A stretch of DNA of 64,000 bases from Stigmatella ashevillena (GTDB taxonomy: Bacteria; Myxococcota; Myxococcia; Myxococcales; Myxococcaceae): the NCBI RefSeq assembly GCF_028368975.1, contig NZ_JAQNDM010000001.1:372001-436000 (forward strand), written 5' to 3'. Position 1 is the first letter of the stretch; each line of letters begins with the position of its first letter. Positions 37,978-46,779 of this stretch are shown one piece after another. Made by a program: the position numbers and the translations under genes. Under the pieces are notes generated by a model, which made no database searches, was not told the origin of the DNA, and saw nothing but the letters and a program-made list of their open reading frames with translations.

Positions 37978-38460
37978 TCAGGGCGCGGCGGGGGCGGCCT
38001 TCTCGTGCCCGGGACCGGGGCCCATCTGGATTCCCGCGGGAACGAACTCACCGCCAGGACCCACACCCCAAAGCGAATAGCGGCGGGTCGTCACGTCCTT
38101 GAGCTTTCCGGCCTCGTAGCAGAGCACATACAAGGTGGTGGACGGCTCGGTGAGGGAGAACTGGCCGTGCTGGAAGCAGTCCAGTCCCTCCGCGCTGCGC
38201 TGGCGGCCCACCGGGCGGCCCAGCATCCGGAGGACCTCTTCCTGGGCCATTCCCGGACTCACCATCTTGATGCCGTTGGCGGTGATGATGCGCATCGAAC
38301 CCGGCACCTCGTGCAGCGACACCCAGGCCGCCAGGGCTCCCAAGAGGGGCACCGCCAGAACCAGCCACCAGCGGCGATTCGAGGAACGCCGCACACGGAA
38401 CGCGCTAAAGAGGACTTCATCCGTCGAAGTCCCCTGCCCGCTCACGGAGGAAGGATTCAT
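37978..38460 (-). CDS. Single-pass membrane protein with SmpA/BamE-like segment
   Basis: ATG at 38460 gives 160 residues. A basic N-terminus (FRVRRSSNRRW) precedes one membrane helix (WLVLAVPLLGALAAWV). The exported part contains GMAQEEVLRMLGRPVGRQR, the pattern seen at the start of SmpA/OmlA (BamE)-type modules, and one Cys pair. The remainder ends in a Gly/Pro-rich tail. Its stop is 5 bp before the HD gene start, so they are cotranscribed. Function unknown; the BamE likeness rests on one short motif. Confidence 0.65.
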   Translation of the reverse strand: MNPSSVSGQGTSTDEVLFSAFRVRRSSNRRWWLVLAVPLLGALAAWVSLHEVPGSMRIITANGIKMVSPGMAQEEVLRMLGRPVGRQRSAEGLDCFQHGQFSLTEPSTTLYVLCYEAGKLKDVTTRRYSLWGVGPGGEFVPAGIQMGPGPGHEKAAPAAP

Positions 38461-38604
38461 GCTGTCGGGTACGCTCACGCCGCCTCTCATGCCGCTGTCT
38501 CCCGGAGGAATGCAAGCAAACCCGCCAGGGGCACGGCCCCCTCACCGCGCTGAAGCGGTGGGCCCAGCCTAACCCCCTGCCCCCAGGAGTTCATTCCCAT
38601 GAGC

Positions 38605-39633
38605 CTACACCGTCTTGGGCTTGCGTGCCTCGATGAGGCTCACGCCGCTCGGGGAGGAAGTGATGCGCTCCAACGCCCAGCCGGTGCTGGCGAGCAGCGC
38701 CTCGTACTCGCGGGCCGTGCGCTCGCGTCCATCCGCGAGCACGAACATGTTGAGGTCCATGAGGGCCGTGCGCGAAGGCTCCCCGCTGTCCGGCATCACC
38801 ATCTCCACCACGATCAGCCGGGCTCCCGGCAGTGCGGCGCGATGAATCTGCCGGAGAATGGCGGTGGATGAGGCGTCGTCCCAATCATGAAGGATGTGCT
38901 TGAGGAGGTAGGCCTCCGCGGCGGGAATGACTGGCTCGAAGAAGCTCCCCGCCACCAGGTCCATCCGCTGGCTCAGCCCCTCCGCCTCCACCTGGGCCCG
39001 GGCTCCGTCGATGACATGCGGTAGATCGAAGAGGATGCCTCGGCAGGAGGGGTAGACACGGAGCACGGCGGCGAGCAACACGCCCTGGCTGCCCCCCACA
39101 TCGGCCACGCGGGCATAAGGTGAGAAGTCGTGGAGGCGTGCCACTTCCGTGGCGACGAAGCTGGAGTAGCTGCCCATCGCACGGTCGAAGTGCAAAGCCT
39201 CCTCCGGGTTCTTCTCGTAGTGCTCCCAGATGTTGGCCCCCAGCGCCGCGAGTGCCGTGGAGCGCCCTGTCTGCACGGCAGTGAAGAGCTCTCCCCAGGG
39301 CCGCCAATGGCCTGGGGCGGTCATCATGATGGCCATGTCACGCATCGAGCCGGGCACCTCCGAACGGAGGCAGGCCCCCAGAGGGGTAAGCGTGAACGTG
39401 CGGGGAGGCACCTCCGTGAAGAGGCCCGCGACCACCCCCGCGCGCATCAGGCGGTACAGCCCATCCGGGTTGGCGCCTACCCGCGGCGCCAGCGCATCGC
39501 TCGAAAGAGGACCGCTTGCCAGCAAGTCCGAGAGGCGAAGTCGCGCGACCACACCGATGATCTGGGAAATCCAGTAGCTGGAGATGTGCTCCAGGAGCTG
39601 CTGCGAGGGATTCGGCGGAGGTGTCGGGTCCAT
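38605..39633 (-). CDS. SAM-dependent O-methyltransferase (plant OMT/hydroxyneurosporene type)
   Basis: ATG at 39633 gives 342 residues. An N-terminal dimerisation/winged-helix part (HISSYWISQIIGVVARL and ANPDGLYRLMRAG) is followed by a SAM-binding domain with VADVGGSQGVLLAAVL and LKHILHDWDDASSTAILRQI; the HDW motif holds the catalytic His. These enzymes methylate hydroxyls of aromatic or polyketide products. No biosynthetic cluster surrounds it, so the substrate is unknown. An in-frame upstream start at 39696 is less likely. Confidence 0.88.
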   Translation of the reverse strand: MDPTPPPNPSQQLLEHISSYWISQIIGVVARLRLSDLLASGPLSSDALAPRVGANPDGLYRLMRAGVVAGLFTEVPPRTFTLTPLGACLRSEVPGSMRDMAIMMTAPGHWRPWGELFTAVQTGRSTALAALGANIWEHYEKNPEEALHFDRAMGSYSSFVATEVARLHDFSPYARVADVGGSQGVLLAAVLRVYPSCRGILFDLPHVIDGARAQVEAEGLSQRMDLVAGSFFEPVIPAAEAYLLKHILHDWDDASSTAILRQIHRAALPGARLIVVEMVMPDSGEPSRTALMDLNMFVLADGRERTAREYEALLASTGWALERITSSPSGVSLIEARKPKTV

Positions 39634-39766
39634 GGAGGTCGGAACCCTATTCCAACACGAAGTGCAGAGCCCGTGGGTTCCTAGCGCGAACACCACCCGG
39701 CATATCCTCCTCTGCCGGACGTCGGCTCCCCTAACCTGTTCCCCTGCTCACAGAACGGGGGGCCCC

Positions 39767-41116
39767 ATGCTCTGGCGGATTCTCTGGAAGGTCGAAGCGC
39801 TGATTCTTGCGGTGCTCGTAGGGTGCACTACCACCCAGCAAGGGATCCGGATGGACTCGGGAGCCGAGGGAGAAACGCTGCTCTACATCTCCCGCGTCGC
39901 CACGACGAAGCCGGTGGAGGTGACACCGGAACAAGTCACCGAGGCGATCCGGAGACTGGCGCGCGAGGTGCGCTTGACGGGTTCACCCCGGGAGACAGTA
40001 GAACGGCTGTTTCAACTGGACGCGCTCTATGGGGATTACCTCTACCTGCTCCGAGAGCGAAAGCTCGTCCCTTTGGAGTCGGGCATGCCCCTGGAAGGAG
40101 CGTTGACGGAGGGGGAACAGAAACTCGTCAACCGTTACAAGGCATGGTGTCGGAGTGCTCAGGGGGTGGAGGGCGATTGCCTGGGCGCGCTCGTGGGGGG
40201 CAAACACCTGGACATGCAAGGCCGATACATGCTGGCCATGGCCTTGAGCAAGAGCCCCGTTCTAAAGGAGTTCCAGAAGGCGCTCGGTGACATGGTGAGC
40301 ATGCGGGCCGTCCTGCAAGCAGCGATCGGCACGGTCGTCACGCTGCTCGTCCTGCTCGCGTTGCCTGAGCCCATAACCAAGTTTGTGGCCGCGTGGGCGA
40401 CCGCAGCGCTCGTGCTGTGGGTCGGTGCCTTCACGCTCTACAACCTCGTGAAAGGCTGGTTCGAGTTGATGGAAGAGGTGAAGGTCGCCACCACCTTCGA
40501 GGAGATCCGCGAAGCAGGCGAGAAATTCGGCCGACTGTTCTCACGTGAAGCAGCGCAAGCTTTCGCCATGATCGTGATGGCGCTGCTCACGCACAGCGCG
40601 AAGGGGTTCGTGGAACAGGTGGAGACGCTGCCCGGATCGGCACAAGTGTCGCTCCATGCAGTTGAGCAGGAAGGAGTCCTGTTATCCGAGGTGGGCGCAG
40701 TGGAATCGGTAGCCGTGACGGAGGACGGATTCCGCATGGCGCTGGCCCCGGGCGCGGTGGCGATGGCGACAAGCGGCGGGCGTCGCAATCGCGTTGAGGA
40801 TCACCACATCGGAACGATCGCGAACGAGATCTCGACCTTGCGTGGTGGCCCGTGGACCCCTCGCCTCAAGAGGCTTTTCGCCAGGGCGGGAATGCGGCTG
40901 ACGGACGAAGAAAACATCGTGCCCCTCAAGGGGCACAAGGGGCCGCACCCGCAGCGATACCATGAGATCGTTTACGACCGCATCGACAGAGCGTTGGGAG
41001 ACTGTCGCGCCATTGCGCAATGTCAGGCAAGGTTGATCCGCGAGCTCCAGAGCCTCGCAGAAGAGATCGCCACACCCGGCACGGAGTTGAACCACCTCGT
41101 CACCCTTGGGAAATGA
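39767..41116 (+). CDS. SitA-like lipoprotein toxin with AHH-type nuclease domain
   Basis: ATG at 39767 gives 449 residues. The N-terminus MLWRILWKVEALILAVLVGC is a lipoprotein signal. Two hydrophobic segments (VLQAAIGTVVTLLVLLALP and WATAALVLWVGAFTLYN) lie mid-protein. The C-terminus carries an AHH-type HNH nuclease domain: DHHIGTIANEIS (Asp345-His346-His347), then TPRLKRLFARAGMRLTDEEN, VPLKGHKGPHPQRYHE and YDRID. In Myxococcus, SitA toxins are outer-membrane lipoproteins exchanged between cells and neutralised by a SitI protein encoded downstream. The layout here fits. The naming as SitA-like is inference. Confidence 0.8.
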   Translation: MLWRILWKVEALILAVLVGCTTTQQGIRMDSGAEGETLLYISRVATTKPVEVTPEQVTEAIRRLAREVRLTGSPRETVERLFQLDALYGDYLYLLRERKLVPLESGMPLEGALTEGEQKLVNRYKAWCRSAQGVEGDCLGALVGGKHLDMQGRYMLAMALSKSPVLKEFQKALGDMVSMRAVLQAAIGTVVTLLVLLALPEPITKFVAAWATAALVLWVGAFTLYNLVKGWFELMEEVKVATTFEEIREAGEKFGRLFSREAAQAFAMIVMALLTHSAKGFVEQVETLPGSAQVSLHAVEQEGVLLSEVGAVESVAVTEDGFRMALAPGAVAMATSGGRRNRVEDHHIGTIANEISTLRGGPWTPRLKRLFARAGMRLTDEENIVPLKGHKGPHPQRYHEIVYDRIDRALGDCRAIAQCQARLIRELQSLAEEIATPGTELNHLVTLGK

Positions 41117-41132
41117 CGCTAGAACTTTCTCT

Positions 41133-41696
41133 ATGACCCAGCGCTTCTATAGGCTAGCTGACGACGTTAACGTCCCCCGCCGCTGGCACCTGGATACTCC
41201 CGTCGACAGCCAGGGCCAGAGGGTGCACGACTGGGACTTCAAGCGAGGAACGTCCGTACATGTGGAGGGACGCTTGAGAATTCCCATTGAGATCGCGGGC
41301 AGGCCGCTGGACTTCTCCGAGGCAGGAATCAGGATCCCCATCGTCCACGTCAAAGTGGCCTCCATGCTGGCGGAACGGGCTCGTGGTGACGTGCAACTGA
41401 TCCCCGCAGACATTGAGGGTCAACCGGATCAATACCTCGTCCTCGTCGCAACGCGCCTCATCCGTTGCATTGACGAGAAGGCATCCAGGATTCTGCTCTG
41501 GACCCATGAAGATGGAGAACCGGACAGGGTTGGCCAATATCGGGACGTTCGGGACCTGCGCATCGACAAGGCAAAGGTGGGCGGCGCAAAGGTATTTCGC
41601 CCCGAGGGGTGGGAGGTCGCCCTGATCATCTCCGAGGAGATCAAGAACGCCCTAGAGCACATGGGCGCAACGGGCACGCGATTCACGGAGGTTTAA
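41133..41696 (+). CDS. Imm11-family (MXAN_0049-type) immunity protein
   Basis: ATG at 41133 gives 187 residues, starting 16 bp after the toxin stop. The ending FRPEGWEVALIISEEIKNAL followed by MGATGTRFTEV, and the middle segment RLIRCIDEKASRILLW, match the DUF1629/Imm11 immunity family first seen in Myxococcus xanthus. The opening MTQRFYRLADDVNVPRRWHL also fits. No signal peptide, so it acts in the cytoplasm, where the toxin nuclease would work. Adjacent placement to an AHH toxin is the expected cognate arrangement. Confidence 0.85.
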   Translation: MTQRFYRLADDVNVPRRWHLDTPVDSQGQRVHDWDFKRGTSVHVEGRLRIPIEIAGRPLDFSEAGIRIPIVHVKVASMLAERARGDVQLIPADIEGQPDQYLVLVATRLIRCIDEKASRILLWTHEDGEPDRVGQYRDVRDLRIDKAKVGGAKVFRPEGWEVALIISEEIKNALEHMGATGTRFTEV

Positions 41697-41780
41697 GCCA
41701 CTCTCCGCAGTCGCGGACACAGGCGGTGGGGTGGAACCACAACCGGCGAGGACCGCGAGCAGCAGTGGGAGAAAAGGCAA
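41652..41780 (-). pseudogene. Truncated lipoprotein start on the opposite strand
   Basis: A 42-codon frame from TTG at 41780 reads MPFLPLLLAVLAGC followed by GSTPPPVSATAESG. This is a textbook lipoprotein signal with lipobox, followed by a Ser/Thr/Pro stretch typical of a mature lipoprotein start. It then hits a stop after running antisense into the end of the immunity gene. It looks like the 5' end of a lost lipoprotein gene, possibly another toxin in the same locus. A chance match cannot be excluded. Confidence 0.35.
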
Positions 41781-42450
41781 AGGTCGTAACGAAGCCGAGG
41801 TGTGCTCCTGAGGGCCCGGGATCAGACCACCCTGCTCCCATCGGTCCGCACATGTGGAGCGCGGCCAAGCCCTGACCGCATCGCCCCATGTGAGGGAATG
41901 GCCCTGGGGAGGAGCCGAGGGGAAGGGAAATGATGCACAAATTCCGGATCCGGGTCGTCAATGCCATTTGGTTGAACGCGCCATTCCTCGAAGCGGCGGC
42001 TGCCAACCCCTTGAGCACAGGACAGGTGGGAGCTTGGGCTCTCGTGCCGGACCCAGGCGTGCAGGTCCCCTGTGTCCAACCCACGTGTCAACCCGGGACC
42101 TGCTGGCATACGCAGTGTCTGCCTGGACTTGTTGGGTAACAACCAGGATTCCCGCTCAACCCGTTATGAAGGGTTTCCTTGTTGACAGGGCGTCCGTTAT
42201 ATTGGATATTCCTCTGCCAAGATGCCCATGACGCTATGAATGCGTGCTCGAACTCGGTTGGGCAGACGTCCTTCAAGGATGACCATCCCGCGCCCGCGTT
42301 CATTGCCGTGGCGCAACTCAAGCCAGATCCGCTGGTAGGTCTCGGGAATGTCGCTCTCTGAATCCCGGGGGACCCGGCGACCACGCCCGGCGCCGCACTG
42401 GCCAACGTCCGGCGGCTGCATCGGCAGCGGCGCGGCGGACAAGACAAGCC
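41781..42450. other. Gene-poor stretch between immunity gene and lyase-like gene
   Basis: About 670 bp with lower GC and no convincing gene. Short open frames exist on both strands, including an 88-codon leftward frame at 42197-42463 with a charged segment (PETYQRIWLELRHGNERG), but none has a motif I recognise or a good ribosome site. A sigma70-like promoter candidate lies at 42182-42210. The stretch separates the toxin/immunity locus from the lyase/porin pair and may be an insertion scar. Confidence 0.5.
42182..42210 (+). promoter_or_regulatory. Candidate promoter for lyase/porin pair
   Basis: TTGACA at 42182-42187, a 17-base spacer and GATATT at 42205-42210 form a sigma70-like promoter in an AT-rich patch, reading toward the lyase-like gene 265 bp downstream. 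The -35 is perfect; the -10 matches four of six positions. No start site is known, and the long leader is unexplained. Confidence 0.4.
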
Positions 42451-42474
42451 ATGACACCGTCACAAGGAGTCTCG

Positions 42475-44115
42475 ATGTCCCAAACAGTGCTGTACGTGAT
42501 CATCGCAGCAATGTTCCTACGCGCGGCGCCGGCCCGGGCTGATGTGACGCTTGATGGCAAATCGGCCACTCCCGAAGCGATCGCCGCCATCGCGCAAGGC
42601 CAACCCGTGAAGATCGCCCCCGAGGCATTCAAGCGCATCGAGCAGGCGCACCGGGTGCTGCTGCAGGCCGCGGCCGAAGGCCAGACCATCTACGGCCTGA
42701 CCGTGGGCGTGGGCTTGAACAAGGACCGGGCCATGGTCGACGCGCAGGGCAAGCTTACCGAGGAAGTCATCGAGGCGTCGCGGCGCTTCCAGGTCGGGCT
42801 CATCCGCGCGCACTCCGGCAGTGTCGGTCCCGATATGGATGTCCGGACGGTGCGGGCGACGATGGCGGCCAGGCTCAACACCATGCTGGTCGGTGGGGCG
42901 GGCGTTCAACCGGAGGTCATCGACGCCTACGTGCAGTTCTTGAATCGAGGCATCGCGCCGGTCATTCCGACGGGCGGATCCCTGGGCGAAGCCGATATCA
43001 CCATCATCAGCCATGTCGGGCTCGCGATGCTCGGTGAGGGCGAGGTCTATTACAAAGGCCAGAAGACCTCCGCGGCGAAGGCGCTCCAGGCCGCGGGCGT
43101 GAAGCCGGTGAAGCTGTTCGGCAAGGACGCCCTCGCGATCCTGAGTTCGAACGCGTATTCGGCGGGCATGGCGGCGCTCGCGCTCAACGACCTGTCGCAC
43201 CTCATCACCGTGAACAAGCTGGTGTACGTGCTCAGTCTGCAGGCGATCAACGGCAACGTGTCGCCCCTGCTCGAGGACACGCTGGCGCTGCGCCCCTTTC
43301 CCCAAACGGTCCGCGCGGGAGCAGAGCTGCGGGAGCTGCTCTCCGGCTCGAGCCTGTGGAACCAGGATGCCACGCGCCGGCTTCAGGACCCGCTCAGCTT
43401 CCGCGACAGCGTCTATGTGCTGGGCGAAGTGACCCGCACGTACGACGAGGCACGCGGCCTGCTCAACATCCAGTTGAACTCCTCCGACGACAACCCGGGC
43501 GTGGCGGTGAACGTGACGCCGAAGTCGCAGCGCTGGCAGGAGAAGAAAAGCTACGTGGTGGCGAATACGGCGGGCGCGGTGCTGCCCAGTGCCAACTTCG
43601 AGCCGCTGCCCTGGGTCCTCGCCTTCGAGCAGCTGGGCATCGCGCTGGCGCACAACTCGCTCACCTCCGCGCAGCGCATCATCAAATTGGACGACCCCAA
43701 CATCACCGGCCTGGAGCGCTATCTCGGGACCGAGAAGACCGTGCATGCGTTCGGCGCGATGGAGAAGCCGGTGGTGGCCCTGGCGCTGGAGAACAAGGTG
43801 CTGGCGACCCCCGTGTCCACCGAGTTCTTGCCCGTGGCGGGTGGGATCGAAGACATCGCGACGAACGCGCCCGATGTCGTGAAGCGCGTCCAGAAGCAGA
43901 TCGACAACAGCTACGCGCTGCTCGGAATCGAGTCCATTCACAGCGCCCAGGCCATTGACCTGCGCCGTGCGAGCCGCAAGGAGTTCACGCTCGCGCCCGC
44001 GACCGCGAAGCTCTACGACGCGGTACGGCGCAAGGTCGCGTTCCTCGACGAGGATCGTCCGTTGACACCAGACTTCCGCGCGGCCGCCGAGGTCCTGCGG
44101 AACCACCACAATTAG
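42475..44115 (+). CDS. Exported ammonia-lyase-like protein lacking the MIO triad
   Basis: ATG at 42475 follows AAGGAG at 42464-42469. The 546-residue product starts with a signal peptide (AAMFLRAAPARA, cleavage before Asp). The HAL/PAL/TAL fold is clear: YGLTVGVG (Tyr73), RAHSGSVG (His113), QDPLSFR (304-310), SANFEP (Phe375) and GIEDIATN (Glu459). The Ala-Ser-Gly triad that self-cyclises into the MIO cofactor is missing: where enzymes read GSVGASGDL this reads GSLGEADI (168-175), one residue shorter. By eye, the usual Asn of LLNGTQ is Ser (224 or 225) and the Tyr of QDxYSxR is Leu307. It may bind rather than deaminate, or use other chemistry. Confidence 0.85.
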   Translation: MSQTVLYVIIAAMFLRAAPARADVTLDGKSATPEAIAAIAQGQPVKIAPEAFKRIEQAHRVLLQAAAEGQTIYGLTVGVGLNKDRAMVDAQGKLTEEVIEASRRFQVGLIRAHSGSVGPDMDVRTVRATMAARLNTMLVGGAGVQPEVIDAYVQFLNRGIAPVIPTGGSLGEADITIISHVGLAMLGEGEVYYKGQKTSAAKALQAAGVKPVKLFGKDALAILSSNAYSAGMAALALNDLSHLITVNKLVYVLSLQAINGNVSPLLEDTLALRPFPQTVRAGAELRELLSGSSLWNQDATRRLQDPLSFRDSVYVLGEVTRTYDEARGLLNIQLNSSDDNPGVAVNVTPKSQRWQEKKSYVVANTAGAVLPSANFEPLPWVLAFEQLGIALAHNSLTSAQRIIKLDDPNITGLERYLGTEKTVHAFGAMEKPVVALALENKVLATPVSTEFLPVAGGIEDIATNAPDVVKRVQKQIDNSYALLGIESIHSAQAIDLRRASRKEFTLAPATAKLYDAVRRKVAFLDEDRPLTPDFRAAAEVLRNHHN

Positions 44116-44142
44116 GCTGGCTCGAATTCTTCGGAGACGACA

Positions 44143-45369
44143 ATGAGCAACACGCGAAGAAGGCCGTGTTTTCCCGCGCTGATGGCAGGCGCCCTGATCA
44201 TGGCTACCAGTACCGCCGCCAGGGCCGATGATGATGCCCCACTCGGGGTGTTCAAGCTGGGCGACGGGACTTTGAAGGTGGGTGGCGCGCTCCGCATCCG
44301 CTTGGATGCCACACTGGACGCTCCCAAACCTACGAGCGGCATCTCCTGGGACATGGCGTGGTTGAACATCAAGTACGACTCCCCCACGCTCTTCGGCGCC
44401 TTCCAGTACCGCTTCTACGGTGGCACCAATGCCATCGGGTACGCGGACACCACCAACCTGGGGCAGGAGAATTACCTCACGTTCGCGTACCTGGGCTACA
44501 ACCTCAACAACGAGCACAGGCTCGCTCTGGGAATGCACCAGATACCGTTCGGCATCCTCCCCTGGGTGAGCAGCTCGTTCTACCAGACCATGGCCAACGT
44601 CATTGGTCTGGAGGATGTGCACAACGTCGGTATCAAATACAACTACAGAGGTAGCGCGCTCACCCTCGATGCTGCCTACTACCTGCGCGATGGCGGCAGC
44701 TACTTCGGCCCGACGAAGGATGCGAACCGTTACTCGATTGGCTTCGTTCAGCACGACAGCTACGTCGAGGGGGGCACCAACAGCCGGGAGCGGCACCAGT
44801 TCATCGGGCGCGCGGCCTACACGTTCGCCCATGGCATGGAGAGTTCGTCCGAAGTCGGCGCCTCCGGGTTGTACTCCAGGATCCAGAACCTGGATACCCG
44901 CGAGTCCGGCGGCCGGCTGGCCGCCGCGCTCCACCTCGTCGGCAATTACGGCAGGGTCCGCACCATGATCGAGGCCGGTCTGCAGCGAATCGACCCTCGG
45001 AACCCGGACCAAAACCCCTCGCTCATCACCCTGGGCGGCTTCGGCGGCTCCTTCAACGTGGCCACCAAGGGGAAGTTCCTCTCGGTCGACCTCAGCTACA
45101 ACGTGCCGGGCTCGTGGGCATACGTCAGTGGCGTGAGGCCGTATCTGAACTACAGCGTCTTCACGAAGGATGAAGCGGCGTTCAAGAACTCGCACCGCTT
45201 CTTCGCGGGCACCTCGTTCTCCCTGTACGACCGGTGGTGGATCGCCGCGGAGTTCCGCTTCGGCAGGAACGATCCGTACACCGGCTCGTATGTGAATGGC
45301 CTGGGCGTGGGTGGCGACGATCTGTGGCACAAGGCCTACTTCATGAACGTCGGCTATTACTATCCCTAG
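44143..45369 (+). CDS. Outer-membrane porin
   Basis: ATG at 44143 gives 408 residues with a signal peptide ending near TSTAARADDD. The mature part is beta-barrel-like: alternating aromatic and polar residues (FKLGDGTLKVGGALRIRLD, WLNIKYDSPTLFGAFQYRF) and a C-terminal YFMNVGYYYP that ends in aromatic residues, as needed for Bam-dependent assembly. It begins 27 bp after the lyase-like gene, so the two form an operon. It would let a small substrate cross the outer membrane. The ligand is unknown. Confidence 0.85.
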   Translation: MSNTRRRPCFPALMAGALIMATSTAARADDDAPLGVFKLGDGTLKVGGALRIRLDATLDAPKPTSGISWDMAWLNIKYDSPTLFGAFQYRFYGGTNAIGYADTTNLGQENYLTFAYLGYNLNNEHRLALGMHQIPFGILPWVSSSFYQTMANVIGLEDVHNVGIKYNYRGSALTLDAAYYLRDGGSYFGPTKDANRYSIGFVQHDSYVEGGTNSRERHQFIGRAAYTFAHGMESSSEVGASGLYSRIQNLDTRESGGRLAAALHLVGNYGRVRTMIEAGLQRIDPRNPDQNPSLITLGGFGGSFNVATKGKFLSVDLSYNVPGSWAYVSGVRPYLNYSVFTKDEAAFKNSHRFFAGTSFSLYDRWWIAAEFRFGRNDPYTGSYVNGLGVGGDDLWHKAYFMNVGYYYP

Positions 45370-45387
45370 CGGAAGCCCAGCCGCCGG

Positions 45388-46719
45388 TCAGCCCTGTGAG
45401 GGGCTGACGCCGTGGGAGATGGAGGGGCCCGGCGCGAGACCGGGCTTGAGGCTGACGAGGGCGGGCGCCGCCAGCACTGCGGCGATGATCACATACCAGC
45501 CGGGAGCGAAGACGCCGCCGCGCCCCGTGAGCCAGGCGAGCACCGCCGGCGCGAAGCCACTGAACAGGGTGACGGCGAGGTTGTAGCAGACCGACACCCC
45601 GGTCGAGCGCACGCGGGCCGGAAACAACTCGGCGAGCGTCGAGGGGGCCACTCCCACGAAGCAGCCGACGCCGATGCACAGCAGGGTCTGGGCGGCGATC
45701 AGCGAGGCGAGGCCGTGCTGAGTCTGCACGAGCCAGATCATCGGGTGGACCAGCACCACCAGCCACAGGGCCGCTGCAATCAGCACGGTCTTGCGGCCCA
45801 GGCGGTCCGAGGCAATCCCGGCGAGGACACAGATGGCCACCATGGCGACGTTGCCAACCAGCGAGGCGGTGAAGGCTTCGGACGGGGTGTAGCCGAAGCT
45901 CCGCTGCACGTAGGTCGGCATGAAGATGACGAGGACGTAGCTGGAGACCGTCCAGAGGATCGACAGGCTCGAGCCCTTCAGCACCCTCAGCGGGAACTCG
46001 GACACGAGCGTCCTCAGTGGCCGGACGGGCGCGTCGCCCCGGTGCTCGGCCTCACGCTTGAACTCCGGCGTCTCGTCGAGGGTGTTGCGGATCCACATGC
46101 CGATCGGCGCGATCAGCAGGCCGATCACGAACGGCAGGCGCCAGCCGAAGCCATCCAGCTGCTCTTGGGTCAACAGCGAGGTCACTCCGAAGGCCACCAG
46201 GGCGCCCAGGATGTTCGAGGCGGCCATGCTCGCCTGTAGCCAAGAGGCGTACTCCCCGCGCCGGTGGTCGGGTGCATGCTCGATCAGGAGCGCCGCCGCC
46301 CCACCGACCTCGCCGCCGGCTGAGAAGCCCTGCAGCACACGGCCAGCGAGCAGCAGCAAGGGCGCGCCGACCCCGATGGCCGCATAGGTCGGCGAGACGG
46401 CGATGATCAGAGTGCCCACCGCCATCAGGCCGATGGTGGCGGTGAGCACCGCCTTGCGACCTGATCGGTCGCCGTAGATGCCGAGCAGCACCGCCCCCAG
46501 GGGCCGCACCACGAAGCCCAGCCCGAAGGCGAGAAAGGCCTTCACCAACTCGACGGTCGGGTCGGAGCCGGGAAAGAAGGCCTTGGCGATGGAGAGGGCG
46601 AAGAGGGCGTAGACGGTGAAGTCGTACCACTCGAAGACGTTGCCGCTGCAGGCGGCGATGATCGCGCGGCGGCGGGTGCGCTCATCAACCTCCAACGCTC
46701 GAACCTGACTCTCGGGCAT
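45388..46719 (-). CDS. MHS-family MFS transporter
   Basis: 443 residues with about 12 membrane helices. The family motif GDRSGRKAVL follows helix 2 and its partner SDRLGRKTVL follows helix 8, and the early NVFEWYDFTVYALFA is the signature of the metabolite:H+ symporter branch (citrate, alpha-ketoglutarate, proline/betaine, shikimate types). Starts at 46719, divergent from the desaturase gene with 60 bp between starts, and converges on the porin gene 18 bp away. Likely imports a small acid or zwitterion; the substrate is unknown. Confidence 0.9.
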   Translation of the reverse strand: MPESQVRALEVDERTRRRAIIAACSGNVFEWYDFTVYALFALSIAKAFFPGSDPTVELVKAFLAFGLGFVVRPLGAVLLGIYGDRSGRKAVLTATIGLMAVGTLIIAVSPTYAAIGVGAPLLLLAGRVLQGFSAGGEVGGAAALLIEHAPDHRRGEYASWLQASMAASNILGALVAFGVTSLLTQEQLDGFGWRLPFVIGLLIAPIGMWIRNTLDETPEFKREAEHRGDAPVRPLRTLVSEFPLRVLKGSSLSILWTVSSYVLVIFMPTYVQRSFGYTPSEAFTASLVGNVAMVAICVLAGIASDRLGRKTVLIAAALWLVVLVHPMIWLVQTQHGLASLIAAQTLLCIGVGCFVGVAPSTLAELFPARVRSTGVSVCYNLAVTLFSGFAPAVLAWLTGRGGVFAPGWYVIIAAVLAAPALVSLKPGLAPGPSISHGVSPSQG

Positions 46720-46779
46720 ACCGTGACGTTACGCCAAGCCCACATGGTTGGACAGAGCGCCAGTCGTTATGATGTCGGC

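Noticed and set aside
42197-42463. An 88-codon leftward frame in the gene-poor stretch before the lyase-like gene
   Set aside because: No ribosome site, no recognisable domain and mixed composition. It could be an IS fragment, but I cannot support it.
42517-45330. A 937-codon leftward open frame opposite the lyase and porin genes
   Set aside because: Covers two genes with signal peptides and ribosome sites on the plus strand; the antisense product has no recognisable domain.
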